Shown: positions 1 through 5,666 of the stretch, piece after piece
Numbering within the stretch: position 1 is the first letter of the stretch
Layout of the letters: each line of letters begins with the position of its first letter
From: Chloroflexota bacterium
GTDB lineage: Bacteria > Chloroflexota > Anaerolineae > B4-G1
Assembly: GCA_003648125.1 (NCBI GenBank)
Contig: QMOE01000190.1
Location: forward strand, 1-5,666
DNA: 5,666 nt
Reading direction: 5' to 3'
Translations under genes and position numbers: made by a program
The notes under the pieces: model-generated
Told to the model about the DNA's origin: nothing
What the model saw: only the letters and a program-made list of their open reading frames with translations
Databases searched by the model: none

Positions 1-80
1 TGAGCGTGGGCTGACAGATAGTTCCAGATCCACCTGTCGGGTGGGTCTACACGGCCATCAACCAAACATAAAACTCTCAT
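1..80 (-). CDS. N-terminal fragment of an unidentified, possibly glycosyltransferase-like protein (cut by window edge)
   Basis: An open frame starts at the ATG at 78-80 and runs to the left edge without a stop. It gives 26 complete codons beginning MRVLCLVDGRVDPPDRWIWN and continuing YLSAHA. The start is well fixed: an in-frame TAA lies four codons upstream, and AGAGGG (86-91) sits 5 nt before the ATG. A hydrophobic first beta strand (RVLCLV), then PPD, then WxWNYL is the same layout as the PPDSG...TWNVIKYL N-terminus of the GT4 enzyme just upstream. That suggests another GT-B fold glycosyltransferase, but this is inference from 26 residues. It follows the GT4 gene on the same strand after a 70-nt gap, so it probably belongs to the same operon. 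The catalytic part lies outside the window, and the family call could be wrong. Confidence 0.6.
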   Translation of the reverse strand, partial: MRVLCLVDGRVDPPDRWIWNYLSAHA

Positions 81-85
81 CTTAG

Positions 86-91
86 CCCTCT
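86..91 (-). promoter_or_regulatory. Ribosome binding site for the left-edge partial gene
   Basis: On the minus strand AGAGGG lies 5 nt before the ATG at 78-80. With the in-frame TAA just upstream, it supports that ATG as a true start. The rest of the 70-nt gap (81-150) shows no strong hairpin with a T-run and no clear promoter boxes. Confidence 0.5.
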
Positions 92-150
92 TTTAATCAC
101 ACAGCCGACAGCAGCCTGTTCATCGTTGTTGGAAATCACTTCTCATCCAG

Positions 151-1347
151 TCAAGCATTGATCGCCCTCGCATAAACGTCGTCTAAAGGACGACAAGCCA
201 CCCGGTAGTCATACCTTTCGACAACCGTCTGCCGGCCTCGATTTGCAATCCGATTGGCGAGATCTCCATCGTTCAACAAGTTGAGCACTGCGGCAGCAAA
301 CTCCTCAGGCGCATCCCCCACCAGGATGTCGTGGCCTGGGACGACAGCGATACCCTCACAACCCAATGTTGTGGAGACGATAGGGATACCCTCGGCCAAC
401 GCATTGAGGATTTTCACCCGCATACCCCCTCCGGACAGCAAAGGGACAATCATCACGGCTGCCCGCTGCTGATAAAGTCTGGGGTCCTCCACATAGCCGG
501 TGACGTTGATCCCCAGACCAGCACCGTTGAGAGCAAGCAGATCGTCCGGAGGACGGGAACCCACCACGTCAAACTGCGCATCGGGCCGCTGCTGGCGGAT
601 GAGAGGATAGATCTCGGCGACGAACCAATCCACCGCGTCAATGTTGGGCGGCCAGTACATGGTGCCAATGTGCAAAATATGTCTGGGGGCATCTTCCCGC
701 TCGACGACAGTCACTTCTTCCGTGTCAATGGCGATAGGGATAACAGTAACATCCATCGCTTGCCCGGCAGCTTGTTGCAAAGCCACTTTGTCTTCCTGGC
801 TGACTGTGAGCACCGCATCAGACTCGCGTACCAGCCGTCCCTCGTAGGGTTTGAGCAGCCGCCAGTCCCGGCCCAGCAGCCACTTGCGTGGGCCTGGCGA
901 CATTGTAGCCCACAACCGCTTGTACAATAACCACAAAGCGTTGTGCGCGTCCATGATCTTGAACGCGCCCGGCACACGCCAGGCATACTGGCACATGTTG
1001 AGCTGGTCAGCGTGGGCTACGTCAAAGTGCTGTTCCGCCGCCAGATGGTCTACGAGTGCGCGCATCTCCTTCCGGTCGTCGCGCACCATCATCCAGGGCT
1101 GCCCCGTGAGCAAGCTACGGAGCATCGCCAGGCTGTCCTGCACAACGCCCCGATCCATCGGCACGGTGTGAACCGCCTGACAATACGGCTCCAGGCAATG
1201 TACGTCCGCCGACTGGTCGCCGCGCACAAAAGAGACCAGCGTCACCCGATGGCGTTGGGCCAGGTACTTTATCACGTTCCAGGTCTTGATCTTGGGGCCG
1301 CTGTCGGGCGGGTAGGGCAAGACTTGGGTAAGCATCAACACGTCCAC
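151..1347 (-). CDS. Family-4 (GT-B) glycosyltransferase, TIGR03087/PEP-CTERM-associated-like
   Basis: This 398-residue protein is probably a cytoplasmic or membrane-associated retaining glycosyltransferase that moves a sugar from a nucleotide donor onto a growing lipid-linked oligosaccharide. The N-terminal acceptor domain opens with MLTQVLPYPPDSGPKIKTWN (residues 5-24), the glycine-rich opening of GT4 enzymes. DAHNALWLLYKRL follows at 133-145 and LTVSQED at 180-186. The C-terminal donor domain holds IPIAID (203-208), HIGTMYWPPNIDAVDWF (226-242), GYVEDP (284-289) and VPLLSGGGMRVKILNALAEG (301-320), then IVSTTLGCEGI (323-333). The length is full for the family. In the donor motif the position usually occupied by Glu (as in KILEAMA) is Asn315. 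It starts at GTG, 8 nt after an AGGA core and 16 nt after the upstream GT2 stop, so it is probably co-transcribed. The donor and acceptor sugars cannot be read from sequence. Confidence 0.9.
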   Translation of the reverse strand: MDVLMLTQVLPYPPDSGPKIKTWNVIKYLAQRHRVTLVSFVRGDQSADVHCLEPYCQAVHTVPMDRGVVQDSLAMLRSLLTGQPWMMVRDDRKEMRALVDHLAAEQHFDVAHADQLNMCQYAWRVPGAFKIMDAHNALWLLYKRLWATMSPGPRKWLLGRDWRLLKPYEGRLVRESDAVLTVSQEDKVALQQAAGQAMDVTVIPIAIDTEEVTVVEREDAPRHILHIGTMYWPPNIDAVDWFVAEIYPLIRQQRPDAQFDVVGSRPPDDLLALNGAGLGINVTGYVEDPRLYQQRAAVMIVPLLSGGGMRVKILNALAEGIPIVSTTLGCEGIAVVPGHDILVGDAPEEFAAAVLNLLNDGDLANRIANRGRQTVVERYDYRVACRPLDDVYARAINA

Positions 1348-1355
1348 GATGGTAT

Positions 1356-1363
1356 TCCTCTCT
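1356..1363 (-). promoter_or_regulatory. Ribosome binding site deciding the GTG start of the downstream GT4
   Basis: AGAGAGGA on the minus strand lies 8 nt before GTG (1345-1347). The only other nearby start is an internal ATG four codons later, which would give much looser spacing. The site fills most of the short gap after the GT2 stop codon TAG (1364-1366). Confidence 0.6.
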
Positions 1364-2308
1364 CTAGTTTAATGGGGCCGAGTCCGCACCGGTCAGCGCC
1401 AGGCGCAGTTCCCGCCAACTGGTGACCGTTCTGCCGCTGCGCCCCCCGGTGGCGAACCGCAACAGTCCGTGAAGCAATATCTTGGCCAGCGTCATAGCAT
1501 AAATGAGTGTTTTCAGACAGAACGCAGCCGCCTTGCCGTAATGTTTGCGAAAAAAGTAGACGCGGCTGCGATAGAGTTCGGCTTCCATTCGTCCCTGTCG
1601 CTTTTTGCTGCTCTGCCCGCCATAGTGGATGATGGGAGCTTGGGGCAGGTACCAGATTTCCCATCCGGATCGGTGAAAGCGATAGCACCAATCCACTTCT
1701 TCGGCGTACATGAAAATCCGCTCGTCCAACCCGCCGATCTGGTTCACGGCCTCGCGGCGCGCTATCAAACACGCGCCTTCCGCATAGCCCTTGATTCTCT
1801 GATTGCCTTTTTCAGTCTCTGGCCCACAACTGGGAAAGGTTGGGCGAATCAACCATCTTCCCAACCCGCTCAAAATGAGAAACTCGCGCCACAATGTAGG
1901 GAACGGTGTGTAGGATGCCTGAAAAGTCCCATCGGGATTGACGAGTTGAACGCCAGCAATGCCAGCGCCGGGGTGCTCGTCCATAAACTTGATAATGTTA
2001 TCCAGCGAACCAGGCAATGCCTGCGCATCGCTGTTGAGCAAAAGCGCGTATCGTCCCCGGCAGCGGTCGAGTGCCTGATTGTTGGCCCGCACAAAGCCCA
2101 CATTTTCTGAATTGGCGATAACGTGAACGTAGGGAAACTGCTCCCGAACAGCCAGCACGCTACCATCCGATGAGCCGTTGTCCACCACCCATACCTCAAA
2201 ACTCGCGTCCCGAACTGTCTCTTCGACCGACTGCAAGCACTGAACCAGCAACTCGCGGGTGTTCCAGTTCACAATGATGACCGAAAGATCTGCCTGCTGC
2301 GCGCTCAA
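1364..2308 (-). CDS. Family-2 glycosyltransferase, WbbL/rhamnosyltransferase-like (COG1216 type)
   Basis: This 314-residue inverting GT-A enzyme probably transfers a sugar, possibly rhamnose, to a lipid-linked oligosaccharide at the inner face of the membrane. Family signs in order: first strand LSVIIVNWNTRELL (8-21), nucleotide-binding VVDNGSSDGS (41-50), ENVGFVRANNQAL (68-80), the DXD-equivalent LLLNSDA (89-95, NSD at 92-94), EGACLIARR (177-185), the catalytic-region AEEVDWCYRFHRSGW (202-216), and HYGGQSS (228-234), typical of WbbL-like proteins. A hydrophobic stretch at about 258-285 may attach it to the membrane. I place the start at TTG (2306-2308). It overlaps the upstream TGA as TTGA, has GGAGGTGA just before it, and puts the first beta strand about seven residues in, as is normal for GT2. 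A longer in-frame reading up to 2563 is rejected because it lies inside the membrane-protein gene and shows no family similarity. Confidence 0.9.
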   Translation of the reverse strand: MSAQQADLSVIIVNWNTRELLVQCLQSVEETVRDASFEVWVVDNGSSDGSVLAVREQFPYVHVIANSENVGFVRANNQALDRCRGRYALLLNSDAQALPGSLDNIIKFMDEHPGAGIAGVQLVNPDGTFQASYTPFPTLWREFLILSGLGRWLIRPTFPSCGPETEKGNQRIKGYAEGACLIARREAVNQIGGLDERIFMYAEEVDWCYRFHRSGWEIWYLPQAPIIHYGGQSSKKRQGRMEAELYRSRVYFFRKHYGKAAAFCLKTLIYAMTLAKILLHGLLRFATGGRSGRTVTSWRELRLALTGADSAPLN

Positions 2309-3756
2309 GCGGTCACCTCCCCAACCATCTGGAGATCGCTTGCCCCAGACGCTTCTGAGGCCATGCTGTAGCGCAATACCCAGATCATCCCCATAAAGAA
2401 CCAGTTGAACATTGCCGCATCGAACCCGACGATCCCCTGAGTATAGGCAAACGGAAACAGCCAGTCTCCTAATGCCATAGCGACGATACAGCCGGCGGTT
2501 CCGGCTAACACTGCAACCGTCATACTCTCGGCAAAACCTCCCCGATCCTGGAGTCCGCGCCATATCCTATAGCCGCCCCAGGTCTGCGCGCCCAAGAACC
2601 ACAGGATAAAAACAGTGCCCACGATGCCGGTTTGAGCGATGATGTCAATATAGTTGCTGTGACTTGCCATGCCCTCCATAGGAAAATAACTCATATAGTA
2701 CGAGGCATAGCCCGCCGGCCCGGTGCCAAAGAGTAGATGCTTGCTGGTCACATGCCAGTTTACTTCATAAGCAGCCAGCCGTGTCACACCACTCTGCTCA
2801 GACTCCACCTGAAACGCTGTTCGCCAGTAATACCCACCCGCCCCAATCACAACTATCACAACCAAGATGACAAAGAGCCATTTAGAACGAATAAAGGCAA
2901 TCACCACCGCTGCTGCAAAGACAGGCACCCAGCCCGATAGCCAGCTCAAGCGTTGAAAAAAGCCCCAATACACCCACCCGGCAGCGTAGACGAGCAAGCC
3001 CGCCCGCCAGGCCCAATGCAGCCTCCGGTTGAACAGGGCTAATGCCAGAGCAAACGACACATACCACATAGAAAAGAGGCCATGCGTATTTACCCATACA
3101 AGCCCATTTTGAAAAACAAGATGACGTATGACGTAACCTGGGCCAATGTCCACAGTCGTGATCAGACTTATCAGTCCCTCGGCCAAAAAGATCCACACCA
3201 TAGCCTGTAGCCAACGTATGTCCCTTACAAGATTGGCAACCAGAATAAGCGTAGCTGGCAAGAGCGCCATCACCACAGCCGAGGCTACTGCCACGAACGG
3301 GGATCCGATGCTATGCACAAACACGTCGCGGTAAACCAGACTCCAAACCAGGGAGATAAAGATCACGGCCATAAAAGCCAGCAACGGAAAGTTCGCCGGG
3401 GTTGGTTTCAACGTCAGCCGCTTTTCTTCCACCAACATGCGAACGACCCATATCCCCAGAACACCACCACACAAAAGTAGGCTAATCACAATCTCACTGG
3501 CCGTGCCCGTCGGTAGACGAAAGCGAACAAAGACACCCGCCAACAGCATGCCCACGAGGCCCAGTTCGATCCTTTGCAGTACCGCGAAAATGCCCATAGG
3601 CGCTATGATGGCAACAAGGATTACGGGGGCGAGTTTGGGCTTGGATGCCGCTAGGTATCCCATAGCGGGCAATACTGCCACCAATCCGCCAATGACACCC
3701 GCCCGGATCAGGGCCGAGTTATGACGTCGAGCAAGAGACCTGACTGAATTAAGCAT
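2305..3756 (-). CDS. O-antigen ligase / Wzy-type polymerase-like integral membrane protein
   Basis: This 483-residue protein is strongly hydrophobic, with roughly 12 to 14 predicted membrane helices by eye (for example about 17-37, 42-60, 87-107, 121-143, 150-174, 178-200, 222-242, 249-266, 268-288, 292-309, 382-400, 421-441 and 447-471). A long polar loop spans about 311-380. It contains GTGPAGYASYY (354-364) and HSNYIDIIAQTGIVG (376-390), which match the loop and following helix of the O-antigen ligase/polymerase superfamily (Wzy_C, WaaL/Wzy). Such proteins join lipid-linked repeat units, or move the finished glycan to an acceptor, on the outer side of the cytoplasmic membrane. It starts at ATG inside the end of the upstream GT4 gene (8-nt overlap), with only a weak GGGAC 4 nt before it, so translation may rely on coupling. 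Ligase and polymerase cannot be told apart here; the neighbouring transferases mildly favour polymerase. Confidence 0.85.
   Translation of the reverse strand: MLNSVRSLARRHNSALIRAGVIGGLVAVLPAMGYLAASKPKLAPVILVAIIAPMGIFAVLQRIELGLVGMLLAGVFVRFRLPTGTASEIVISLLLCGGVLGIWVVRMLVEEKRLTLKPTPANFPLLAFMAVIFISLVWSLVYRDVFVHSIGSPFVAVASAVVMALLPATLILVANLVRDIRWLQAMVWIFLAEGLISLITTVDIGPGYVIRHLVFQNGLVWVNTHGLFSMWYVSFALALALFNRRLHWAWRAGLLVYAAGWVYWGFFQRLSWLSGWVPVFAAAVVIAFIRSKWLFVILVVIVVIGAGGYYWRTAFQVESEQSGVTRLAAYEVNWHVTSKHLLFGTGPAGYASYYMSYFPMEGMASHSNYIDIIAQTGIVGTVFILWFLGAQTWGGYRIWRGLQDRGGFAESMTVAVLAGTAGCIVAMALGDWLFPFAYTQGIVGFDAAMFNWFFMGMIWVLRYSMASEASGASDLQMVGEVTA
2313..2320 (-). promoter_or_regulatory. Strong ribosome binding site deciding the TTG start of the GT2 gene
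   Basis: GGAGGTGA on the minus strand lies within the last codons of the ligase/polymerase gene, 4 nt before TTG (7 nt counting from GGAGG). It is the best Shine-Dalgarno match in the window. No ATG or GTG is usable in this frame at that distance. The arrangement points to translational coupling with the upstream gene. Confidence 0.65.
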
Positions 3757-4960
3757 ACGAGTCCCGTCCCCGCTCCACTACTTGGCAGAGCAATTGCTCC
3801 AATTGGCGCGCGCACATCTCCCACGAATACTGTCCTTCCACTAACCGCCGACCACTGGCAGATAATCTGGCTCTCAGATTCTCATTCTCCAGCAAACGCA
3901 CTATGGCTTGCGCAAAGTCACCTGGATCGTCCGCGATGAGAATGTTTTCCTCGTGCGTGACCTTTAGCCCCTCGGCGCCCTTGGACGTAGAGACTACCGG
4001 CGTGCCCAACGCCATTGCCTCCAATATCTTGAGCCGCGTTCCCCCGCCCACACGCAATGGCGCGACGCAGATCCAACTCTGAGCCACTGCCGGGCGGATA
4101 TCGTCCAGGTAACCAGTCAACTCAGCGCCATCGCCCAGCGGCAATCGCTCCACCGGTACGCCATCATACTTGCCAGTGATGCGCAGGCTGACGCTGGGCC
4201 GCTGGGCCTTGACCAGAGGGAAGACATCGCGAAGAAAAAACTCCATCGCATTAAAATTGGCATCGTAGGTTAGCGCGCCGGTGTAGATCAAAGTATCTGG
4301 CTTGGGCTGACCGAAATCGCCGGTATTTGCTTCCAGGTCCACACCGTTGGGTACCACGACCAGCGAGGCGTAATCAGGGCTGATACTCAAAATCAGCTCT
4401 CGTTCCTGTTCAGAAACCACGGTACAACCACCACACCTGGACAACAACCCGCGCACATAGTGAGTCTGTTTCCACCACATGAGCCCGTAGCGGAGCCTGG
4501 CAACCCAACCCGGCGCCTTTGCGTATTTGTCATAAAGACTAGCTAGCTCAATCTCTTCAAATACCCAAGGAACACCATCCACCAAGAGCGCATACGGTAC
4601 AGTACGCTGCGTTGCCGCTATCACCACATCGAACACTCTGCCGTCGCTCGCGCTTTTCACCAGTCCCGCCATTTCCAGGCTGTACGTATCCACCACCGCC
4701 CGCGGACGGGTCGAGAACAGCGCCAACAGCGCCCGGAACCTGGTAGGGTTGAATTCCTTATAGGATACCGCTGCGACAGACCGGCAATGGGGCCGCATCG
4801 CGTCCAACCGTTCCTGCGACATGGAATCAGGAGAAGAGTAAAACGAAAGCAACGTGATCTCGTGCCGAGAGGCCAGTTGCTTGATGAGGTTAAACTCCCG
4901 GATCTTGGCCCCGTTATCGGGCGGGTAAGGGTACCACCCAGAAATGAAGAGGATACGCAC
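3749..4960 (-). CDS. Family-4 (GT-B) glycosyltransferase
   Basis: This 403-residue retaining-type glycosyltransferase probably builds the repeat unit on a lipid carrier in the cytoplasm. The N-terminal domain opens with MRILFISGWYPYPPDNGAKI (1-20), followed by REFNLIKQLASRHEITLLSF (21-40). FEEIELASLYDKYAKAPGW (134-152) and VVSEQERE (181-188) come next. The donor domain has VVPNGVDLE (202-210), IYTGALTYDANFNAMEFF (225-242), GYLDD (273-277) and PLRVGGGTRLKILEAMALGT (301-320), then VVSTSKGAEGL (322-332). Glu314 is the conserved donor-site Glu that is Asn in the other GT4 of the window. The two enzymes align over their whole length without visible gaps in the motifs and look like distant paralogues. 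The start is GTG (4958-4960), three bases after the upstream GT2 stop, with GGGGAG 6 nt before it. The stop overlaps the next gene. The sugar specificity is unknown. Confidence 0.92.
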   Translation of the reverse strand: MRILFISGWYPYPPDNGAKIREFNLIKQLASRHEITLLSFYSSPDSMSQERLDAMRPHCRSVAAVSYKEFNPTRFRALLALFSTRPRAVVDTYSLEMAGLVKSASDGRVFDVVIAATQRTVPYALLVDGVPWVFEEIELASLYDKYAKAPGWVARLRYGLMWWKQTHYVRGLLSRCGGCTVVSEQERELILSISPDYASLVVVPNGVDLEANTGDFGQPKPDTLIYTGALTYDANFNAMEFFLRDVFPLVKAQRPSVSLRITGKYDGVPVERLPLGDGAELTGYLDDIRPAVAQSWICVAPLRVGGGTRLKILEAMALGTPVVSTSKGAEGLKVTHEENILIADDPGDFAQAIVRLLENENLRARLSASGRRLVEGQYSWEMCARQLEQLLCQVVERGRDSYA

Positions 4961-4963
4961 CGG

Positions 4964-5666
4964 TCACTCCCCGCTCTCTTGTGCGATGGGAAACCGCCCC
5001 CACCAGCCTCGCCCCGCGTCTGCGATGGCGCGCACCATGATCCCACGCAGCGGTCGCTTGAACCGCCACTTGGGCCGCACCGTCCAACTGACCAACGTGC
5101 GCAGATACTCAACCAAGAGAGTGTGCAGCCAGGCCCGCCAACCGGCCTGAGTGGTCTTGAGGAACAGCAGCCGGTTGCGGGTCATGTAGTAATGCACCGC
5201 CGGCGAACTGTCTCGCGCGTCGAGCGGAATCTTGTGCCACATCTTGGTCGCGGGTACGTGCACGATCTTGAAACCTGCCCGCCGCGCCCGCACGCACCAC
5301 TCGGTATCCTCATAGTAAGTAAAGAACCGGTCATCTAACAAACCCACTCGCTGCAACACGTCTCTCTTTACCAACAATGCGCACCCGGTGACAAAGTCCA
5401 TCTCCCGAGGAGTCTCGCCAAACTGCCCGGTGTCGCGCTCGTTCAGTCCCAGCATCCACGTCGCCCCCCGTCGCCAGTCGATCTCCCCGCCGGCAGACCA
5501 GACGGTCTGTGGCTCCTCATAATAGTAAATGGTCGGGCCGGCAATTCCCACTCGAGAATCAGCCTCGACAGCCTCCACCAGGAGACACAGAAAATCTGGG
5601 GCTACCTCGGTGTCATTGTTCAAGAGCAGCGCGTAATCGCTTCCCCGTTCCAGCGCCCATCGCAAA
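4964..5666 (-). CDS. Family-2 glycosyltransferase, rhamnosyltransferase-like, N-terminus beyond the window
   Basis: The frame is open to the right edge. The leftmost possible start (TTG, 5663-5665) sits mid-domain, so the true N-terminus with the first strand and the DNxSxDGS motif is outside the window. The visible 233 residues, numbered from that TTG, show the DXD-equivalent ALLLNNDTEV (12-21, NND at 16-18), FVTGCALLVKR (91-101), the catalytic-region FFTYYEDTEWCVRARRAGF (114-132, Glu119 and Asp120), MWHK (142-145) and YYMTRNRLLF (159-168). The C-terminus is basic and aromatic-rich (198-223). This is the COG1216 GT2 pattern: a GT-A enzyme adding a sugar to a lipid-linked oligosaccharide at the cytoplasmic face. 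The next gene starts 3 nt after its TGA, so the two are almost certainly co-transcribed. Its NND and ED motifs differ from the NSD and EE of the other GT2, which fits a different step or substrate. The donor is unknown. Confidence 0.9.
   Translation of the reverse strand, partial: LRWALERGSDYALLLNNDTEVAPDFLCLLVEAVEADSRVGIAGPTIYYYEEPQTVWSAGGEIDWRRGATWMLGLNERDTGQFGETPREMDFVTGCALLVKRDVLQRVGLLDDRFFTYYEDTEWCVRARRAGFKIVHVPATKMWHKIPLDARDSSPAVHYYMTRNRLLFLKTTQAGWRAWLHTLLVEYLRTLVSWTVRPKWRFKRPLRGIMVRAIADAGRGWWGRFPIAQESGE
4967..4972 (-). promoter_or_regulatory. Ribosome binding site for the GTG-started GT4
   Basis: GGGGAG on the minus strand lies 6 nt before GTG (4958-4960), within the final codons of the upstream GT2 gene. 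It supports the GTG as the start and coupled translation of the two genes. Confidence 0.55.

Noticed and set aside
331..930. A 199-codon plus-strand open frame opposite the downstream GT4.
   Set aside because: The opposite strand codes a full-length GT4 with all motifs. The plus-strand product has no recognisable domain and looks like a chance antisense frame in GC-rich coding DNA.
1348..1366. A possible terminator in the gap between the GT2 stop and the GT4 start.
   Set aside because: The gap is only 16 nt, contains a ribosome binding site, and has no hairpin or T-run.
943..1425. A 160-codon plus-strand open frame across the GT4 start and the GT2 end.
   Set aside because: It is antisense to two motif-supported genes, with His- and Arg-rich composition typical of shadow frames and no family resemblance.
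1469..2110. A 213-codon plus-strand open frame opposite the GT2 gene.
   Set aside because: It is antisense to conserved GT2 motifs, has no domain signature, and would break the uniform minus-strand operon.
2309..2563. An 85-codon in-frame upward extension of the GT2 gene, beginning at an apparent start at 2563.
   Set aside because: It lies wholly inside the membrane-protein gene in another frame. Its translation is rich in Arg, Gly and Cys without any family motif, and the strong ribosome binding site points to the TTG at 2308.
2882..3214. A 110-codon minus-strand frame inside the ligase/polymerase gene.
   Set aside because: It is an out-of-frame reading of membrane-helix codons; the real frame has the expected helices and the conserved loop.
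4657..5112. A 151-codon minus-strand frame across the same GT2/GT4 junction.
   Set aside because: It is a shifted reading of the two real genes. Its Arg-, Cys-, Ser- and Trp-heavy composition is the usual sign of a wrong frame.
4787..5338. A 183-codon plus-strand open frame opposite the GT4/GT2 junction.
   Set aside because: Its product is rich in Pro, Arg and His without motifs, and it spans two convincing genes on the other strand.

Overview
The window is a piece of a bacterial cell-surface polysaccharide biosynthesis locus (exopolysaccharide, O-antigen or capsule type). Every gene I can support lies on the minus strand, so the locus reads from the right edge to the left. In transcription order it holds: a family-2 glycosyltransferase cut off at the right edge (4964-5666), a family-4 (GT-B) glycosyltransferase (3749-4960), a polytopic O-antigen ligase/polymerase-like protein (2305-3756), a second family-2 glycosyltransferase of WbbL/rhamnosyltransferase type (1364-2308), a second family-4 glycosyltransferase (151-1347), and the first 26 codons of another gene running off the left edge (1-80).

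Spacing is operon-like. There is a 3-nt gap between the first two genes, an 8-nt overlap, a 4-nt TTGA stop/start overlap, a 16-nt gap, then a 70-nt gap before the last partial gene. I see no promoter or terminator inside the cluster. Several starts are not ATG (GTG, ATG, TTG, GTG, ATG in order), but most have a readable Shine-Dalgarno sequence. The TTG start of the second GT2 gene matters most: an in-frame upward extension exists, but it only reads the membrane-protein gene in the wrong frame.

Functionally, the four glycosyltransferases would add sugars one after another to a carrier-linked repeat unit on the cytoplasmic side of the membrane. The ligase/polymerase would then join units, or transfer the finished chain, on the outer side. 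No flippase, chain-length regulator, initiating phosphosugar transferase or sugar-nucleotide synthesis gene lies in the window, so polymer identity and export route cannot be settled.

The organism is a bacterium with moderately GC-rich DNA. The PYPPD-type GT4 N-termini and the GT2/GT4/Wzy mix are common in environmental bacteria (for example Chloroflexota, Cyanobacteria and Proteobacteria with EpsH/PEP-CTERM-like loci). I cannot assign a phylum from the sequence alone. I found no RNA gene, mobile element, CRISPR array or clearly novel system. The noteworthy points are the unrecorded partial gene at the left edge, the related GT4 pair, an Asn replacing a usual Glu in one of them, and the TTG start.
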